From: Glycomyces amatae
GTDB taxonomy: Bacteria; Actinomycetota; Actinomycetes; Mycobacteriales; Micromonosporaceae
NCBI RefSeq assembly: GCF_020991375.1
Contig: NZ_JAJLQZ010000021.1
Coordinates: 23,768-87,767 of the forward strand
Direction of reading: 5' to 3'
Length of the DNA stretch: 64,000 bases
Below the pieces are notes generated by a model. That model ran no database searches and had not been told where the DNA came from. It was given only the letters and a program-made list of their open reading frames with translations. Below, piece after piece: positions 40,816-48,859 of the stretch; within the stretch, counting starts at the first letter, position 1, and every line of letters begins with the position of its first letter. The translations under genes were made by a program, and so were the position numbers.

Positions 40816-41439
40816 ATGACGCAGGCCCCGCCCGCACTCGACGCGCTCGACGGCGCCGACCGCCCGGCGGTGCCGCCCGCCCGGTTCGCGGGCCCGGCGA
40901 CCATGGCCGGAGCGGTCGTGTTCGCCGCCACCGGGTACTTCGCCGACGAACCGCCCGGCACCGCCGGTTACCTGGTGTCGAACACCGCCGGGCTGATCGC
41001 CGTGGCGCTCGTCCTGGCCGGGATCGGCGCCTTCCACCGGAGGCACGGCCCGCGCCTGGGCCGCCCGGGCGCCTGGGGCGCCGGACTGGTGCGCTTCGGC
41101 CTCGTCGCCACGGTGCTCGGGTACGCGGTGAACCTGATCGGTCCGCTGCTGCCCGATCGCGCCCAGGCCGTGGCGGCCGTCGCCGGGATCCCCGCCTGGT
41201 CGCTCGCGCACCTGATGTACGCGGGCGCGACCGTGCTCGGCCTGGCGTGTCTACGGGCGAAGGTGCCGCGCCGGGTCGCGCTCCCGCTGGCCGGCGGCCT
41301 GCCGGTGCTGCTGGTCGGAGTGGGTTGCGGTCTGGCGCTCGGCGAACCGTTCGCGCCGGCCGTCGCCTGGGCGGCCACCGAGGGCCAAGCGGGCCTCGCC
41401 TGGTTCCTGGTCGGCCTCCACCTGCGCGGCCGAGCCTAG
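40816..41439 (+). CDS. Hypothetical multi-pass membrane protein
   Basis: A 207-residue protein with about six membrane helices: GPATMAGAVVFAATGYF, YLVSNTAGLIAVALVLAGIG, GAGLVRFGLVATVLGYAVNL, AGIPAWSLAHLMYAGATVLG, VALPLAGGLPVLLVGVGCGL and GLAWFLVGLHLRG. No family recognised; the size and helix count resemble small integral membrane proteins found beside AraC-type regulators. AGGAG lies eight bases before the ATG. Its stop codon shares the palindrome CTAG with the stop of the convergent exporter gene. Confidence 0.7.
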   Translation: MTQAPPALDALDGADRPAVPPARFAGPATMAGAVVFAATGYFADEPPGTAGYLVSNTAGLIAVALVLAGIGAFHRRHGPRLGRPGAWGAGLVRFGLVATVLGYAVNLIGPLLPDRAQAVAAVAGIPAWSLAHLMYAGATVLGLACLRAKVPRRVALPLAGGLPVLLVGVGCGLALGEPFAPAVAWAATEGQAGLAWFLVGLHLRGRA

Positions 41440-42638
41440 GGAGCGCGGTTCCGGACGCCCTTGGCGGCCAGGACGACCACCGGGACGAGCAGGGCCGCGC
41501 CGATCCACAGGACGCCGCCCGGGGCCGTCGCGTCCACCACGAAGCCCCCGGCGAAGGAGCCCGCCGCGATCGACAGGTTGAACATGACCGTGTTCAGCGA
41601 GGTCGCGACCTCGACCTCGCCGGGTTCGACGGCCTTCATGAACCAGGTCTGGACGGCCGGGGAGACCAGGCCGTAGCCCGCGCCCCACAGCAGGAGCACC
41701 GCGGTCGCGGAGAACAGGTCGCCGACGGCGAACGCCATGAGCGCCATGCCGACCGCCATCGCGACGCCGAGCCCGGCGAGGGTGGGCCGCAGGTGGCGGC
41801 CGATGAGCGAGCCCGAGGCGACGGTGGCGACCAGCGCGGCCCCGCCGAACGCCAGGAGCAGGCCGCTGACCTGCGAGCCGGCGATCCCGTTGGACTGGAG
41901 GATCGGGCTGATGAACGTGTAGGCGATGAAGTGGCCGGTGACGATGAAGAACGTGAAGGCCAGGCCGGTGCGCACCTGCTTGTTGCGGCGCACGAGCCGG
42001 GGCAGCGACGCGAAGGAGACCGCCGTGTTCGACGGGAGCCGCGGCACCAGCAGCGCGATCGCGGCCATGGCAAGCACCGCGAGCCCGGCGAGGGCCCACA
42101 GGGCCGCCTTCCAGCCGAAGTGGTCGCCGATGAGCGTCCCGGCCGGGACGCCGAGCACGGTGGCCGCGCCGATGCCGCCGTAGACCGCGGCGGTCGCGCG
42201 CGGCACGTCCCGCTCGGGGACCAGGCGGATCGCGATGCCGCCCGCGACGGCCCAGAACGCGCCGATCGAGACGCCGACGAGGACGCGGGCGGCCAGGAGC
42301 GGCCCGAAGCCGGCGGCGGTGGCCGCGCCGACGTTCGCGCCCGCGACGAGCACGGCGAGGCCGATGAGGACGAGGCGGCGGTCGAGCCTGCGGGTGAAGA
42401 CGACCGCGAGCGGGGCCGAGACGGCGGCCACGAGGCCGGGGACGGTGACCATGAGCCCGGCGGTGCCCGCGCTGACGCCCAGGTCGGAGCCGATCTCGGT
42501 GAGCAGGCCCACGGGGAGGACCTCGGAGGTCATGACGACGAAGACCCCGAGGGCGACGGCGGCGACGGCGAGCCACTGCTTGAGCGTGGCGCGTTCGGGC
42601 GCGGCGACGGTGGGGACGGGACGGTCGAGCGTGGTCAC
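41436..42638 (-). CDS. MFS exporter of the DHA1 type
   Basis: A 400-residue transporter with twelve membrane helices. The opening TLKQWLAVAAVALGVFVVMT, then SEVLPVGLLTEIGSDLGVSA, is the AraJ/YdhP-like DHA1 signature. Motif A-like residues follow helix 2 (FTRRLDRRLVLIG), and motif C-like GGIGAATVLGVPAGTLIG is in helix 5. The family exports drugs, sugars or arabinose-like compounds by proton antiport. The GTG at 42638 (VTTLDRPVPTVAAPERATLK) has AAAGG nearby and fits the family start, while the frame to 42962 would include a low-complexity leader. Its stop overlaps that of the convergent gene. Confidence 0.87.
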   Translation of the reverse strand: MTTLDRPVPTVAAPERATLKQWLAVAAVALGVFVVMTSEVLPVGLLTEIGSDLGVSAGTAGLMVTVPGLVAAVSAPLAVVFTRRLDRRLVLIGLAVLVAGANVGAATAAGFGPLLAARVLVGVSIGAFWAVAGGIAIRLVPERDVPRATAAVYGGIGAATVLGVPAGTLIGDHFGWKAALWALAGLAVLAMAAIALLVPRLPSNTAVSFASLPRLVRRNKQVRTGLAFTFFIVTGHFIAYTFISPILQSNGIAGSQVSGLLLAFGGAALVATVASGSLIGRHLRPTLAGLGVAMAVGMALMAFAVGDLFSATAVLLLWGAGYGLVSPAVQTWFMKAVEPGEVEVATSLNTVMFNLSIAAGSFAGGFVVDATAPGGVLWIGAALLVPVVVLAAKGVRNRAP

Positions 42639-43028
42639 TGGCGGCCTTTCGAGCGGTGGGTTCGCGGCTGGGGCCCGCAAGGGCCCTTCAATGCCGGAAC
42701 CGGTCCACCACTCGGTCCGCGCTTCGGTGACGCGGGCTGGGTCCGCACAGGGGCTGACGGCCCGGATCGGGCCTTCGGCCGGGGAGCGGCTGCTCCCCCT
42801 GGCGGTGTGCGTTCCTTCGCCCTGTCCGGAGCCGGAGCCCCGGGGCGTCGCCTTGCCTCCAAGGTTAGCAGCGCTCGCGGCCCTCCCGGTAGCGCGAGCG
42901 GTGTCGCCTCGACGACCATGCGGGACGGCGGCCGAGACCCCGCCGGCGGGTTGCGGGCCCATGACAGACTCGTTCAGGCCCCCGCCCCCTACGCGGGGCG
43001 CGGTTTCACCGGAAGGAATGACGACGAG
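42639..43028. other. Divergent promoter region without a gene
   Basis: 390 bases between the MFS and CDF genes. It contains several GC hairpins, for example GGGGAGC/GCTCCCC at 42781-42798 and GCTCGCG/CGCGAGC at 42873-42899, and a locally less GC-rich CCTCCAAGGTTAGC near 42857. No credible frame was seen on either strand. Confidence 0.5.
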
Positions 43029-43946
43029 ATGGCAACAGAAGGCGGCACCAAGGCGATCGTCGCGGCGCTACTGGCCAACACGGGCATCGCGATCAGCAAG
43101 TTCGTGGCGGCGGGGATCACCGGTTCGGCCTCGATGCTCGCCGAGGGCGTCCACTCCGTGGCCGACGCGGCCAACCAGGTCCTGCTCCTGATCGGCGGCA
43201 AGGCCTCCCGCAAGGCCGCGAGCCCCGCCCACCCGTTCGGATACGGGCGCGAACGCTACATCTACGCGTTCATCGTCTCGATCGTCCTGTTCTCCATCGG
43301 CGGCGTCTACGCCCTCTACGAGGGCTACCACAAGCTCACCGACCACGGGCACGGCCTGGAGACGCCGCTCGTGGCCGTCATCGTGCTGGTCGTGGCGATC
43401 GTCCTGGAGTCGTTCTCGCTGCGCACCGCCGTCAAGGAGTCGAACGCCGTGCGCGGCAAGCAGTCGTGGGTGCGGTTCATCAAGGGCTCGCGCTCCCCCG
43501 AGCTGCCCGTGATCCTCCTGGAGGACATCGGCGCGCTCGTGGGCCTCATCCTCGCCCTGTTCGGCGTGGGCCTGACCTGGGTCACCGGGAACTCGGTCTT
43601 CGACGCCCTCGGCACCATGAGCATCGGCGTCCTGCTCGTCTGCATCGCGATCGTCCTGGCGATCGAGATCCGCTCCATGCTCATCGGCGAGTCGGCGACC
43701 CTGGAGGACATCGCCGCGATCGAGGGCGCGATCAAGCAGGACGGCACGAGCCTGCTCATCCACCTCAAGACCCTGCACATCGGCCCCGACGAGCTGCTCG
43801 TGGCCGCGAAGGTCGGCATCGAGCGCACCGAGACCGGCGAGGAGGTCGCGGCCGAGATCGACGCGGCCGAGGCGCGCATCCGCGCCGCCGTCCCCAAGGC
43901 GAAGCTCATCTACATCGAGCCGGACATCCCGCGCGTGAGCGCTTAA
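43029..43946 (+). CDS. Cation diffusion facilitator (CDF) transporter
   Basis: A 305-residue membrane protein of the CDF/SLC30 type. Six helices: the first with KAIVAALLANTGIAISKFVA and the metal-site helix 2 HSVADAANQVLLLIGGKASR (an HxxxD-like pair), then FGYGRERYIYAFIVSIVLFS, LVAVIVLVVAIVLESFSL, VILLEDIGALVGLILALFGV (an exD pair in helix 5) and MSIGVLLVCIAIVLAIEI. The C-terminal cytoplasmic domain (SATLEDIAAIEGAIKQDGTS to IYIEPDI) is the dimerising metal-sensing part. It exports Zn2+, Mn2+ or Fe2+ by proton antiport. Helix 2 has His and Asp in the expected places. AAGGA lies 11 bases before the ATG. Smr follows by nine bases. Confidence 0.92.
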   Translation: MATEGGTKAIVAALLANTGIAISKFVAAGITGSASMLAEGVHSVADAANQVLLLIGGKASRKAASPAHPFGYGRERYIYAFIVSIVLFSIGGVYALYEGYHKLTDHGHGLETPLVAVIVLVVAIVLESFSLRTAVKESNAVRGKQSWVRFIKGSRSPELPVILLEDIGALVGLILALFGVGLTWVTGNSVFDALGTMSIGVLLVCIAIVLAIEIRSMLIGESATLEDIAAIEGAIKQDGTSLLIHLKTLHIGPDELLVAAKVGIERTETGEEVAAEIDAAEARIRAAVPKAKLIYIEPDIPRVSA

Positions 43947-43955
43947 GGTCGGACC

Positions 43956-44249
43956 ATGGCCAAACTGGTGCTGGACCTGCACGACATCTACAACAAGGGC
44001 GACCTGATCGAGAGGGCCCTCAAGGACGTCATCGACGAGGCGGTCGCGAAGCGGATCGACCTGGTCGAGATCATCCCCGGCAAGGGCTCGGGCCAGCTCA
44101 AGAAGAAGGTGCTCAGGTTCCTCGACCAGAAGGAGGTCAAGGCCCTGTACCACCGGGTGGACAAGGACTCGAAGAACTTCGGGCGGCTCTTCGTCCACTT
44201 TCAACATAAAGAGCAGGGCCGGCACAAGGGCAAGCGCAGGAAGCGCTGA
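43956..44249 (+). CDS. Smr-domain protein (small MutS-related nuclease type)
   Basis: A 97-residue single-domain protein. It matches the Smr pattern: LVLDLHDIYNKGDLIERALKDVI with the LDLHxxx element, VEIIPGKGSGQLKKKVLRFL with the HGKGxGxLR-like loop (here IIPGKGSGQLK, so the usual His is a Pro), and the RVDKDSKNFGRLFVHF strand ending in an Arg/Lys-rich tail. Smr domains nick or bind branched DNA or act on RNA. The gene starts nine bases after the CDF gene and shares its transcript; a very strong terminator follows. Confidence 0.82.
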   Translation: MAKLVLDLHDIYNKGDLIERALKDVIDEAVAKRIDLVEIIPGKGSGQLKKKVLRFLDQKEVKALYHRVDKDSKNFGRLFVHFQHKEQGRHKGKRRKR

Positions 44250-44251
44250 CG

Positions 44252-44294
44252 CGCGACGGCGGCCCCGCACGAGAAGTGCGGGGCCGCCGTCGCG
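44252..44294. terminator. Bidirectional terminator, 19-bp stem
   Basis: Perfect 19-bp stem beginning CGCGACGGCGGCCCCGCAC with a GAGAA loop, three bases after smr and three bases from the convergent HTH gene. Confidence 0.88.
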
Positions 44295-44297
44295 TCG

Positions 44298-44576
44298 CTA
44301 GTCGGCCATCACCCGGTCGCGGTCCCCCGCCGCGTCCGGCGCGCCCAGCAGCTCGAGCAGCCGCAGCACCGGGACCCGGTAGCTGTGGCCGATGCGCAGC
44401 ACCTGGACGGGGAAGTCGCCGTCCTTCGCCAGCCGGTACGCGACCGTCCTGCCGATCCCGAGGATCTGCGCGGCCGTCTCGACATTCGTCATCACGCCGA
44501 GCGACTTGACGCGCTCGACCGTCCATATCTCGTCGATGACGACACTCGAAGGCCCCACCTTCGCATTCGGTGTCAT
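44298..44576 (-). CDS. Excisionase-like MerR-type helix-turn-helix protein
   Basis: A 92-residue protein. Residues 29-78 match the HTH_17/excisionase pattern: MTNVETAAQILGIGRTVAYR, LAKDGDFPVQVLRIGHSYRV, PVLRLLELLG, a winged helix in which the R-T-V-A-Y-R-L helix reads DNA and the RIGHSYRVP strand contacts the backbone. The first 28 residues (MTPNAKVGPSSVVIDEIWTV) are an extra lead; AAAGGACGAAC before the ATG at 44576 supports this start, though M29 would be the family-typical one. Such proteins act as directionality factors or small regulators. No integrase or att site was seen nearby. Confidence 0.8.
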   Translation of the reverse strand: MTPNAKVGPSSVVIDEIWTVERVKSLGVMTNVETAAQILGIGRTVAYRLAKDGDFPVQVLRIGHSYRVPVLRLLELLGAPDAAGDRDRVMAD

Positions 44577-44832
44577 GTTCGTCCTTTCCGGCGTCCCGTC
44601 CCGACACGGGGTGCATCGGGGCGACGCCGCCTAGGACCAGTCGACCCCACCCGGCACGGCCCCGTCCAGACCGGCGCGCCGGTTTTCACTCTTACGCGTG
44701 GTGTGCGGGTCCTCACCGGCAAGGCGGCCGTTCGGGAGCGAACCGGATGCACCGCCCGAACCGGACCGGCCGCTGAGCTGCGCCGTTTCCTCTCCGTGAC
44801 CTTTCACCAGGCAAGATGCGAAGGAAAAAGAG

Positions 44833-44851
44833 ATAGGTTAGCCTTGCCTAC
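44833..44851 (+). promoter_or_regulatory. Iron box (DtxR/IdeR/DmdR type)
   Basis: ATAGGTTAGCCTTGCCTAC at 44833-44851 closely follows the consensus TTAGGTTAGSCTAACCTAA and ends at the base before the ATG of the iron transporter ATPase gene. Binding of an iron-loaded DtxR-family repressor here would block expression when iron is plentiful. Confidence 0.82.
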
Positions 44852-45676
44852 ATGCCTGACGACGACGGCTTGAACGGCCGCGCACTCCGCCTCGCCTACT
44901 TCGGCACCACCGTCGTCCACGACGCGGACATCGACCTGTCCCCCGGCGAGGTCACCGCCCTGCTGGGCCCCAACGGGTCCGGCAAGTCCACCCTCCTGCG
45001 CTCCCTCGCGCGCCTCCACAAGGCCGACCACGGCACCGTCGGCTTCCCCGACGGCACCGACGCGGCCGCCTTGAGCCCCAAGGACTTCGCGCGGCGCGTC
45101 TCGCTCTTGGCCCAGTCCCGGCCCGTCCCCGGCGGCATCCGCGTCGTCGACGTCGTCGGCTACGGCCGCCACCCCCACCGCGGGCGCTGGCGCCACGGCG
45201 ACGCCGAGGGCCCCGCGAAGGTCCAGCGGGCCATGGACATCTGCGGCGTCGCCGACATGGCCCACCGCGGCATGGAGGCCCTCTCCGGCGGCGAGCGCCA
45301 GCGCGTCTGGCTCGCCTCCTGCCTCGCCCAGGACACCGCCGTGCTGCTCCTCGACGAGCCCACCAACCACCTCGACCTGCGCTACCAGGTCGAGATCCTC
45401 GACCTCATCCGCGACCTGGCCGACGACCACGGCACCGCCGTCGGCGTCGTCCTCCACGACCTCGACCAGGCCGCCGCCGTCGCCGACCGCGCCGTCCTGC
45501 TCCACGACGGCCGCGTCAAGGCCGCCGGGAGCCCGGTGGAGGTGCTCACCGCCGAGAACCTCACCGCCGCCTACGGCATCGACATCCGCGTCGACGCCGA
45601 TCCCACCACCGGACAGCTCACCGCGAAGCCCATCGGCCGACACAGCCGCCGCTTCGCGGGCAGCGCCGCCGATTGA
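44852..45676 (+). CDS. Iron-siderophore ABC transporter, ATPase subunit
   Basis: A 274-residue ATPase of the FecE/FepC type. Walker A is LLGPNGSGKSTLLRSLARL, the Q-loop is in VSLLAQSRPVPGGIRVVDVVG followed by YGRHPHRGRW, the signature is LSGGERQRVWLASCLAQDT, Walker B is VLLLDEPTNHLDL, and the His switch is in VVLHDLDQAAAVAD. It powers uptake of a ferric siderophore through the permease encoded by the third gene of the operon. It directly follows an iron box, so expression should rise when iron is scarce. The start is ATG 44852. The next gene starts 11 bases downstream. Confidence 0.93.
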   Translation: MPDDDGLNGRALRLAYFGTTVVHDADIDLSPGEVTALLGPNGSGKSTLLRSLARLHKADHGTVGFPDGTDAAALSPKDFARRVSLLAQSRPVPGGIRVVDVVGYGRHPHRGRWRHGDAEGPAKVQRAMDICGVADMAHRGMEALSGGERQRVWLASCLAQDTAVLLLDEPTNHLDLRYQVEILDLIRDLADDHGTAVGVVLHDLDQAAAVADRAVLLHDGRVKAAGSPVEVLTAENLTAAYGIDIRVDADPTTGQLTAKPIGRHSRRFAGSAAD

Positions 45677-45687
45677 CAAGGAACCCG

Positions 45688-46680
45688 ATGCACCTTCCCC
45701 GCCTCCGGCGATCCGCCGTGCCCGCGGCGCTCGCCGCCGCCCTCCTCGCCACCGCCGCGTGCGGCACCACCGAGGAGGGCGGCGACGCCGACGAGTCCGC
45801 GGCCGAGACCGGCCCCGTCTCGACCACCGACTTCCTCGGCCGCACCGTCGAACTCGACGCGCCCGCCGAGAAGGTCGTCGCGCTCGAATGGGCCGAGGTC
45901 GAGATCGTCGCCAGCCTGGGCGTCATGCCCGTGGGCGTCGCCGACATCGAGGGCTACAACACCTGGGTCGGCACCACCGTGCCGCTCGACGACACCGTCG
46001 CCGACGTCGGCACCCGCCAGGAGCCGTCCATCGACGCCATCGCCGGGCTCGGCGCCGACCTCGTGGTCATGGAGACCGACGACGAGGCGCTCATCGCCTC
46101 GATCGAGGAGTTCGTGCCCGTCCTGGTCGCCGAGGGCTCCAACGCGACCGACAACCTCGGGCGCATGAAGCGCGACGTCGACATGATCGCCGAGCTCCTC
46201 GGCAAGACCGACGAGGCCGCGGCCCTCTGGGGCGAGTTCGAGGCCAAGATCGGCGAGACCACCGCCGCCATCGAGGCCGCCGGCACCGGCGACGTCCCCT
46301 ACCTCTTCGCGGACGGCTGGATCGAGGGCGACGCGGTCTCCGTGCGGCCCTTCGGCCCCGGCTCCCTCGTCGGCTCCCTCGGCACCGCGGTGGGCCTCGA
46401 GAACGCCTGGACCGGCGAGGCCGACGAGGTGTGGGGCCTGGGCGCCACCGACCTCGAGGGCATGGCCCAGTACACCGACACCGAGATGAAGTTCATCCAC
46501 AACAACGCCGACGGGAGCAACATCTTCACCGAGGGCGTGGCGGGCAACGCCATCTGGGAGAACCTGGCCTTCGTGGAGAACGGCGCCGTGTACGAGCTGC
46601 CCGCCGGCACCTGGACCTTCGGCGGCCCGAAGTCCTCCGAGGCGATCCTCGACCACTTCGCCGAGGTCTACGCGAGTTGA
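45688..46680 (+). CDS. Iron-siderophore ABC transporter, binding lipoprotein
   Basis: A 330-residue lipoprotein of the FecB/FhuD type. The signal peptide (MHLPRLRRSAVPAALAAALL) ends in the lipobox LATAACGTT. The mature protein has the two-lobe class III binding fold: VELDAPAEKVVALEWAEVEI, SIDAIAGLGADLVVMETDDE, then IAELLGKTDEAAALWGEFEA and AVGLENAWTGEADEVWGLGA. It captures a ferric siderophore at the cell surface. The ATG at 45688 has AAGGA five bases upstream; the in-frame TTG at 45673 is less likely. Its TTGA end overlaps the start of the permease gene. Confidence 0.92.
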   Translation: MHLPRLRRSAVPAALAAALLATAACGTTEEGGDADESAAETGPVSTTDFLGRTVELDAPAEKVVALEWAEVEIVASLGVMPVGVADIEGYNTWVGTTVPLDDTVADVGTRQEPSIDAIAGLGADLVVMETDDEALIASIEEFVPVLVAEGSNATDNLGRMKRDVDMIAELLGKTDEAAALWGEFEAKIGETTAAIEAAGTGDVPYLFADGWIEGDAVSVRPFGPGSLVGSLGTAVGLENAWTGEADEVWGLGATDLEGMAQYTDTEMKFIHNNADGSNIFTEGVAGNAIWENLAFVENGAVYELPAGTWTFGGPKSSEAILDHFAEVYAS

Positions 46681-48764
46681 GCACGCTGACGCGACCGGAG
46701 GCTCCGGCCGAGCGGGCTCCGCGCCTCCTCCCCGCCGCGGCGGTCTTCGCCATAGCGGTCGGAGCCCTGGTCGCGCTGGCGGCGCTCCACCTCGCCCAGG
46801 GCACATCCGAAGTGGACGCCGGGGACCTGCTGCGGCTGGTCGCCGGCAGCGCCGACGAGGGCGTGTGGAACGTCCTCGAAGGCGCGCGGCTGCCGCGCCT
46901 CACCGGCGCGGTGCTCGTCGGCGTCGCGCTCGGCGCCTCCGGCGTCCTGCTCCAGTCGGTGGCCCGCAACCCGCTCGCCAGCCCCGACACGCTCGCGGTC
47001 AACGCCGGGGCGTACCTGGCCGTGACCGCCGTGGCGGCCTTCGGGATCACGCTGCCGTTCCTGTCGGGCATCGGCGTGGCCTTCACCGGCGCCGTGCTGA
47101 CCGCCGGGCTCGTGCTCGCGCTGTCGGCGGGCGGCGGCGAGTCCTCCACGACCCGCCTCATCCTCGCCGGGTCCGCCACCGCGATGGCCGGGAACTCCCT
47201 GGTGTCGCTGCTGATCCTGCTGTTCCAGGAGGAGACCAACGGGCTGTTCGCCTGGGGCTCGGGCAGTCTCAACCTCACCGGCTTCGACACCGCCGCCCAG
47301 GCCGCGCCGCTCGTGCTGGCGGCGATCGCCGCCGCCATGCTCGCGGCCCCGCGCCTGGACCTGCTGCGCCTGGGCGACGACACCGCCTCGAGCCTCGGCG
47401 TGCACGTGCGGCGCACCCGCCTGATCGCGGTCGTCTGCTCGCTGCTGCTGGCCGCGTGCGCGGTGACGCTGGCCGGGCCGATCGGGTTCGTGGGCCTGGC
47501 GGCCCCCGTGATCGCCCGCCAGATCGCGCGGCGGCTCCCCGGGCTGCTCGCGCACCGGCTCCTGATCCCGTTCAGCGCCGTGTGCGGCGCGCTGGTGGTC
47601 GTCGGCGCCGACCTCGCCGTGCGCGCGATCCTGGGCGCCGACAAGAGCATCGAGATCCCCGTCGGCGTCACGACCACGATCCTCGGTGCGGGCGTCATGG
47701 TGTGGCTGGCGCGCTCGGTGACGAGCGCGGGCTCGGAGGACCGGCCCGCGATCCTGCACGGCGCGGCGAACCGCGGCCGGACCGCGTTCCTGCTCATCGT
47801 GGCCGGGCTCCTCGCCGCCTCGGTCGCGGCCCTGTTCGCCGGGATGCTCTCGGGGGACACGATGCTCCTCGGCGGCGACCTCGTGAACTGGATCGCGGGC
47901 AAGACCGGCGCGAGCTACACGTGGATCATCGACCAGCGCTACCCGCGCGTGCTCGCCGCGATCCTCGCGGGCGCCGCGCTCGCGTGCGCCGGGGCGGTGA
48001 CGCAGGGGATCCTGCGGAACCCGCTCGCCGAACCGGGCCTGCTCGGCGTCACCGCCGGGGCCGGGATCGGCGCGGTCGCGCTCATCACCTGGCTCCCCGA
48101 CTCGGGCCCGTGGGCGGTGACCGGCATCGCCGCCGTCGGCGGCCTGGGCGCGTTCGCGCTGGTGTACGCGCTCGCCTGGCGGGGCGGGCTGGACACGTCC
48201 CGGCTGGTCCTGGTGGGCATCGGCGTGTGGTCGATCGGCATGGCCGCGATCACGCTGATCATCCTGGCGTCGGACCCGTGGAACACCCCGAAGGCCATGA
48301 CATGGTTGTCGGGGACGACCTACGGCCGGACTGCGGACCGGCTCGTCCCGCTCATCGCGGCGCTCGTCGTCGTGCTGCCGCTGGTCCTCGCCCACCGCAA
48401 GGAGATCGACCTCCTCGCGCTGGACGACGACACGCCGCGCGTGCTCGGCGTGAAGCTCGAGCGCACGAGGCTCCTGCTGCTCGGCGCGGCCGCGCTGCTC
48501 ACGGCGGCGGCGGTGGCCGTGGTGGGCGTGATCGGGTTCGTGGGCCTGGTGGCGCCGCACCTCGCGAGGGGCCTCGTGGGCAGCCGCCACACGAGGGTCC
48601 TGCCGGTGTCGGTCCTGCTGGGCGTGCTCCTGGTGAGCCTCGCGGACACGCTGGGCCGCACGGTGATCGCCCCGGCGCAGATCCCGGCGGGCCTGGTGTG
48701 CTCGCTGATCGGGACACCGTACTTCGTCTGGCTGATGTGGCGGACGCGGGCGAGGTCCGCCTGA
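46677..48764 (+). CDS. Iron-siderophore ABC transporter, fused FecCD double permease
   Basis: A 695-residue protein in which two FecCD permeases are joined, as in FhuB. The first half (about residues 15-350) has LEGARLPRLTGAVLVGVALG, GASGVLLQSVARNPLASPDT and GPIGFVGLAAPVIARQIARR. The second half repeats the order: IIDQRYPRVLAAILAGAALA, CAGAVTQGILRNPLAEPGLL and GVIGFVGLVAPHLARGLVGS. Each half has ten membrane helices; together they form the whole pore for the ATPase encoded at the start of the operon. The likely start is TTG 46677, overlapping the previous stop (TTGA). No other start codon comes before the first conserved block. Confidence 0.9.
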   Translation: MSTLTRPEAPAERAPRLLPAAAVFAIAVGALVALAALHLAQGTSEVDAGDLLRLVAGSADEGVWNVLEGARLPRLTGAVLVGVALGASGVLLQSVARNPLASPDTLAVNAGAYLAVTAVAAFGITLPFLSGIGVAFTGAVLTAGLVLALSAGGGESSTTRLILAGSATAMAGNSLVSLLILLFQEETNGLFAWGSGSLNLTGFDTAAQAAPLVLAAIAAAMLAAPRLDLLRLGDDTASSLGVHVRRTRLIAVVCSLLLAACAVTLAGPIGFVGLAAPVIARQIARRLPGLLAHRLLIPFSAVCGALVVVGADLAVRAILGADKSIEIPVGVTTTILGAGVMVWLARSVTSAGSEDRPAILHGAANRGRTAFLLIVAGLLAASVAALFAGMLSGDTMLLGGDLVNWIAGKTGASYTWIIDQRYPRVLAAILAGAALACAGAVTQGILRNPLAEPGLLGVTAGAGIGAVALITWLPDSGPWAVTGIAAVGGLGAFALVYALAWRGGLDTSRLVLVGIGVWSIGMAAITLIILASDPWNTPKAMTWLSGTTYGRTADRLVPLIAALVVVLPLVLAHRKEIDLLALDDDTPRVLGVKLERTRLLLLGAAALLTAAAVAVVGVIGFVGLVAPHLARGLVGSRHTRVLPVSVLLGVLLVSLADTLGRTVIAPAQIPAGLVCSLIGTPYFVWLMWRTRARSA

Positions 48765-48798
48765 GCGTTGCGGCGCAGGACGAACGGGATTAACCGGG

Positions 48799-48827
48799 GG
48801 TTCATCGGCCGGATCGAGAATCGATCC
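48799..48827. promoter_or_regulatory. Possible phosphate-control and operator elements before the phytase gene
   Basis: GGTTCATCGGC (48799-48809) resembles one 11-base PHO-box unit, and GGATCGA-GAA-TCGATCC (48811-48827) is a palindrome. Only one PHO-like unit is clear, so PhoP control is a suggestion supported mainly by the nature of the gene. Confidence 0.3.
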
Positions 48828-48859
48828 GACAGATGAACCCCGCTCCCGTAGGAGGACGA

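Noticed and set aside
44298..44576. The excisionase-like gene taken as a sign of an integrated element
   Set aside because: No integrase, tRNA gene or direct repeat is nearby; the protein is more likely a lone small regulator.
48799..48809. A firm PHO box upstream of the phytase gene
   Set aside because: Only one 11-base unit is recognisable, whereas PhoP sites need at least two, so it is listed only as a weak possibility.
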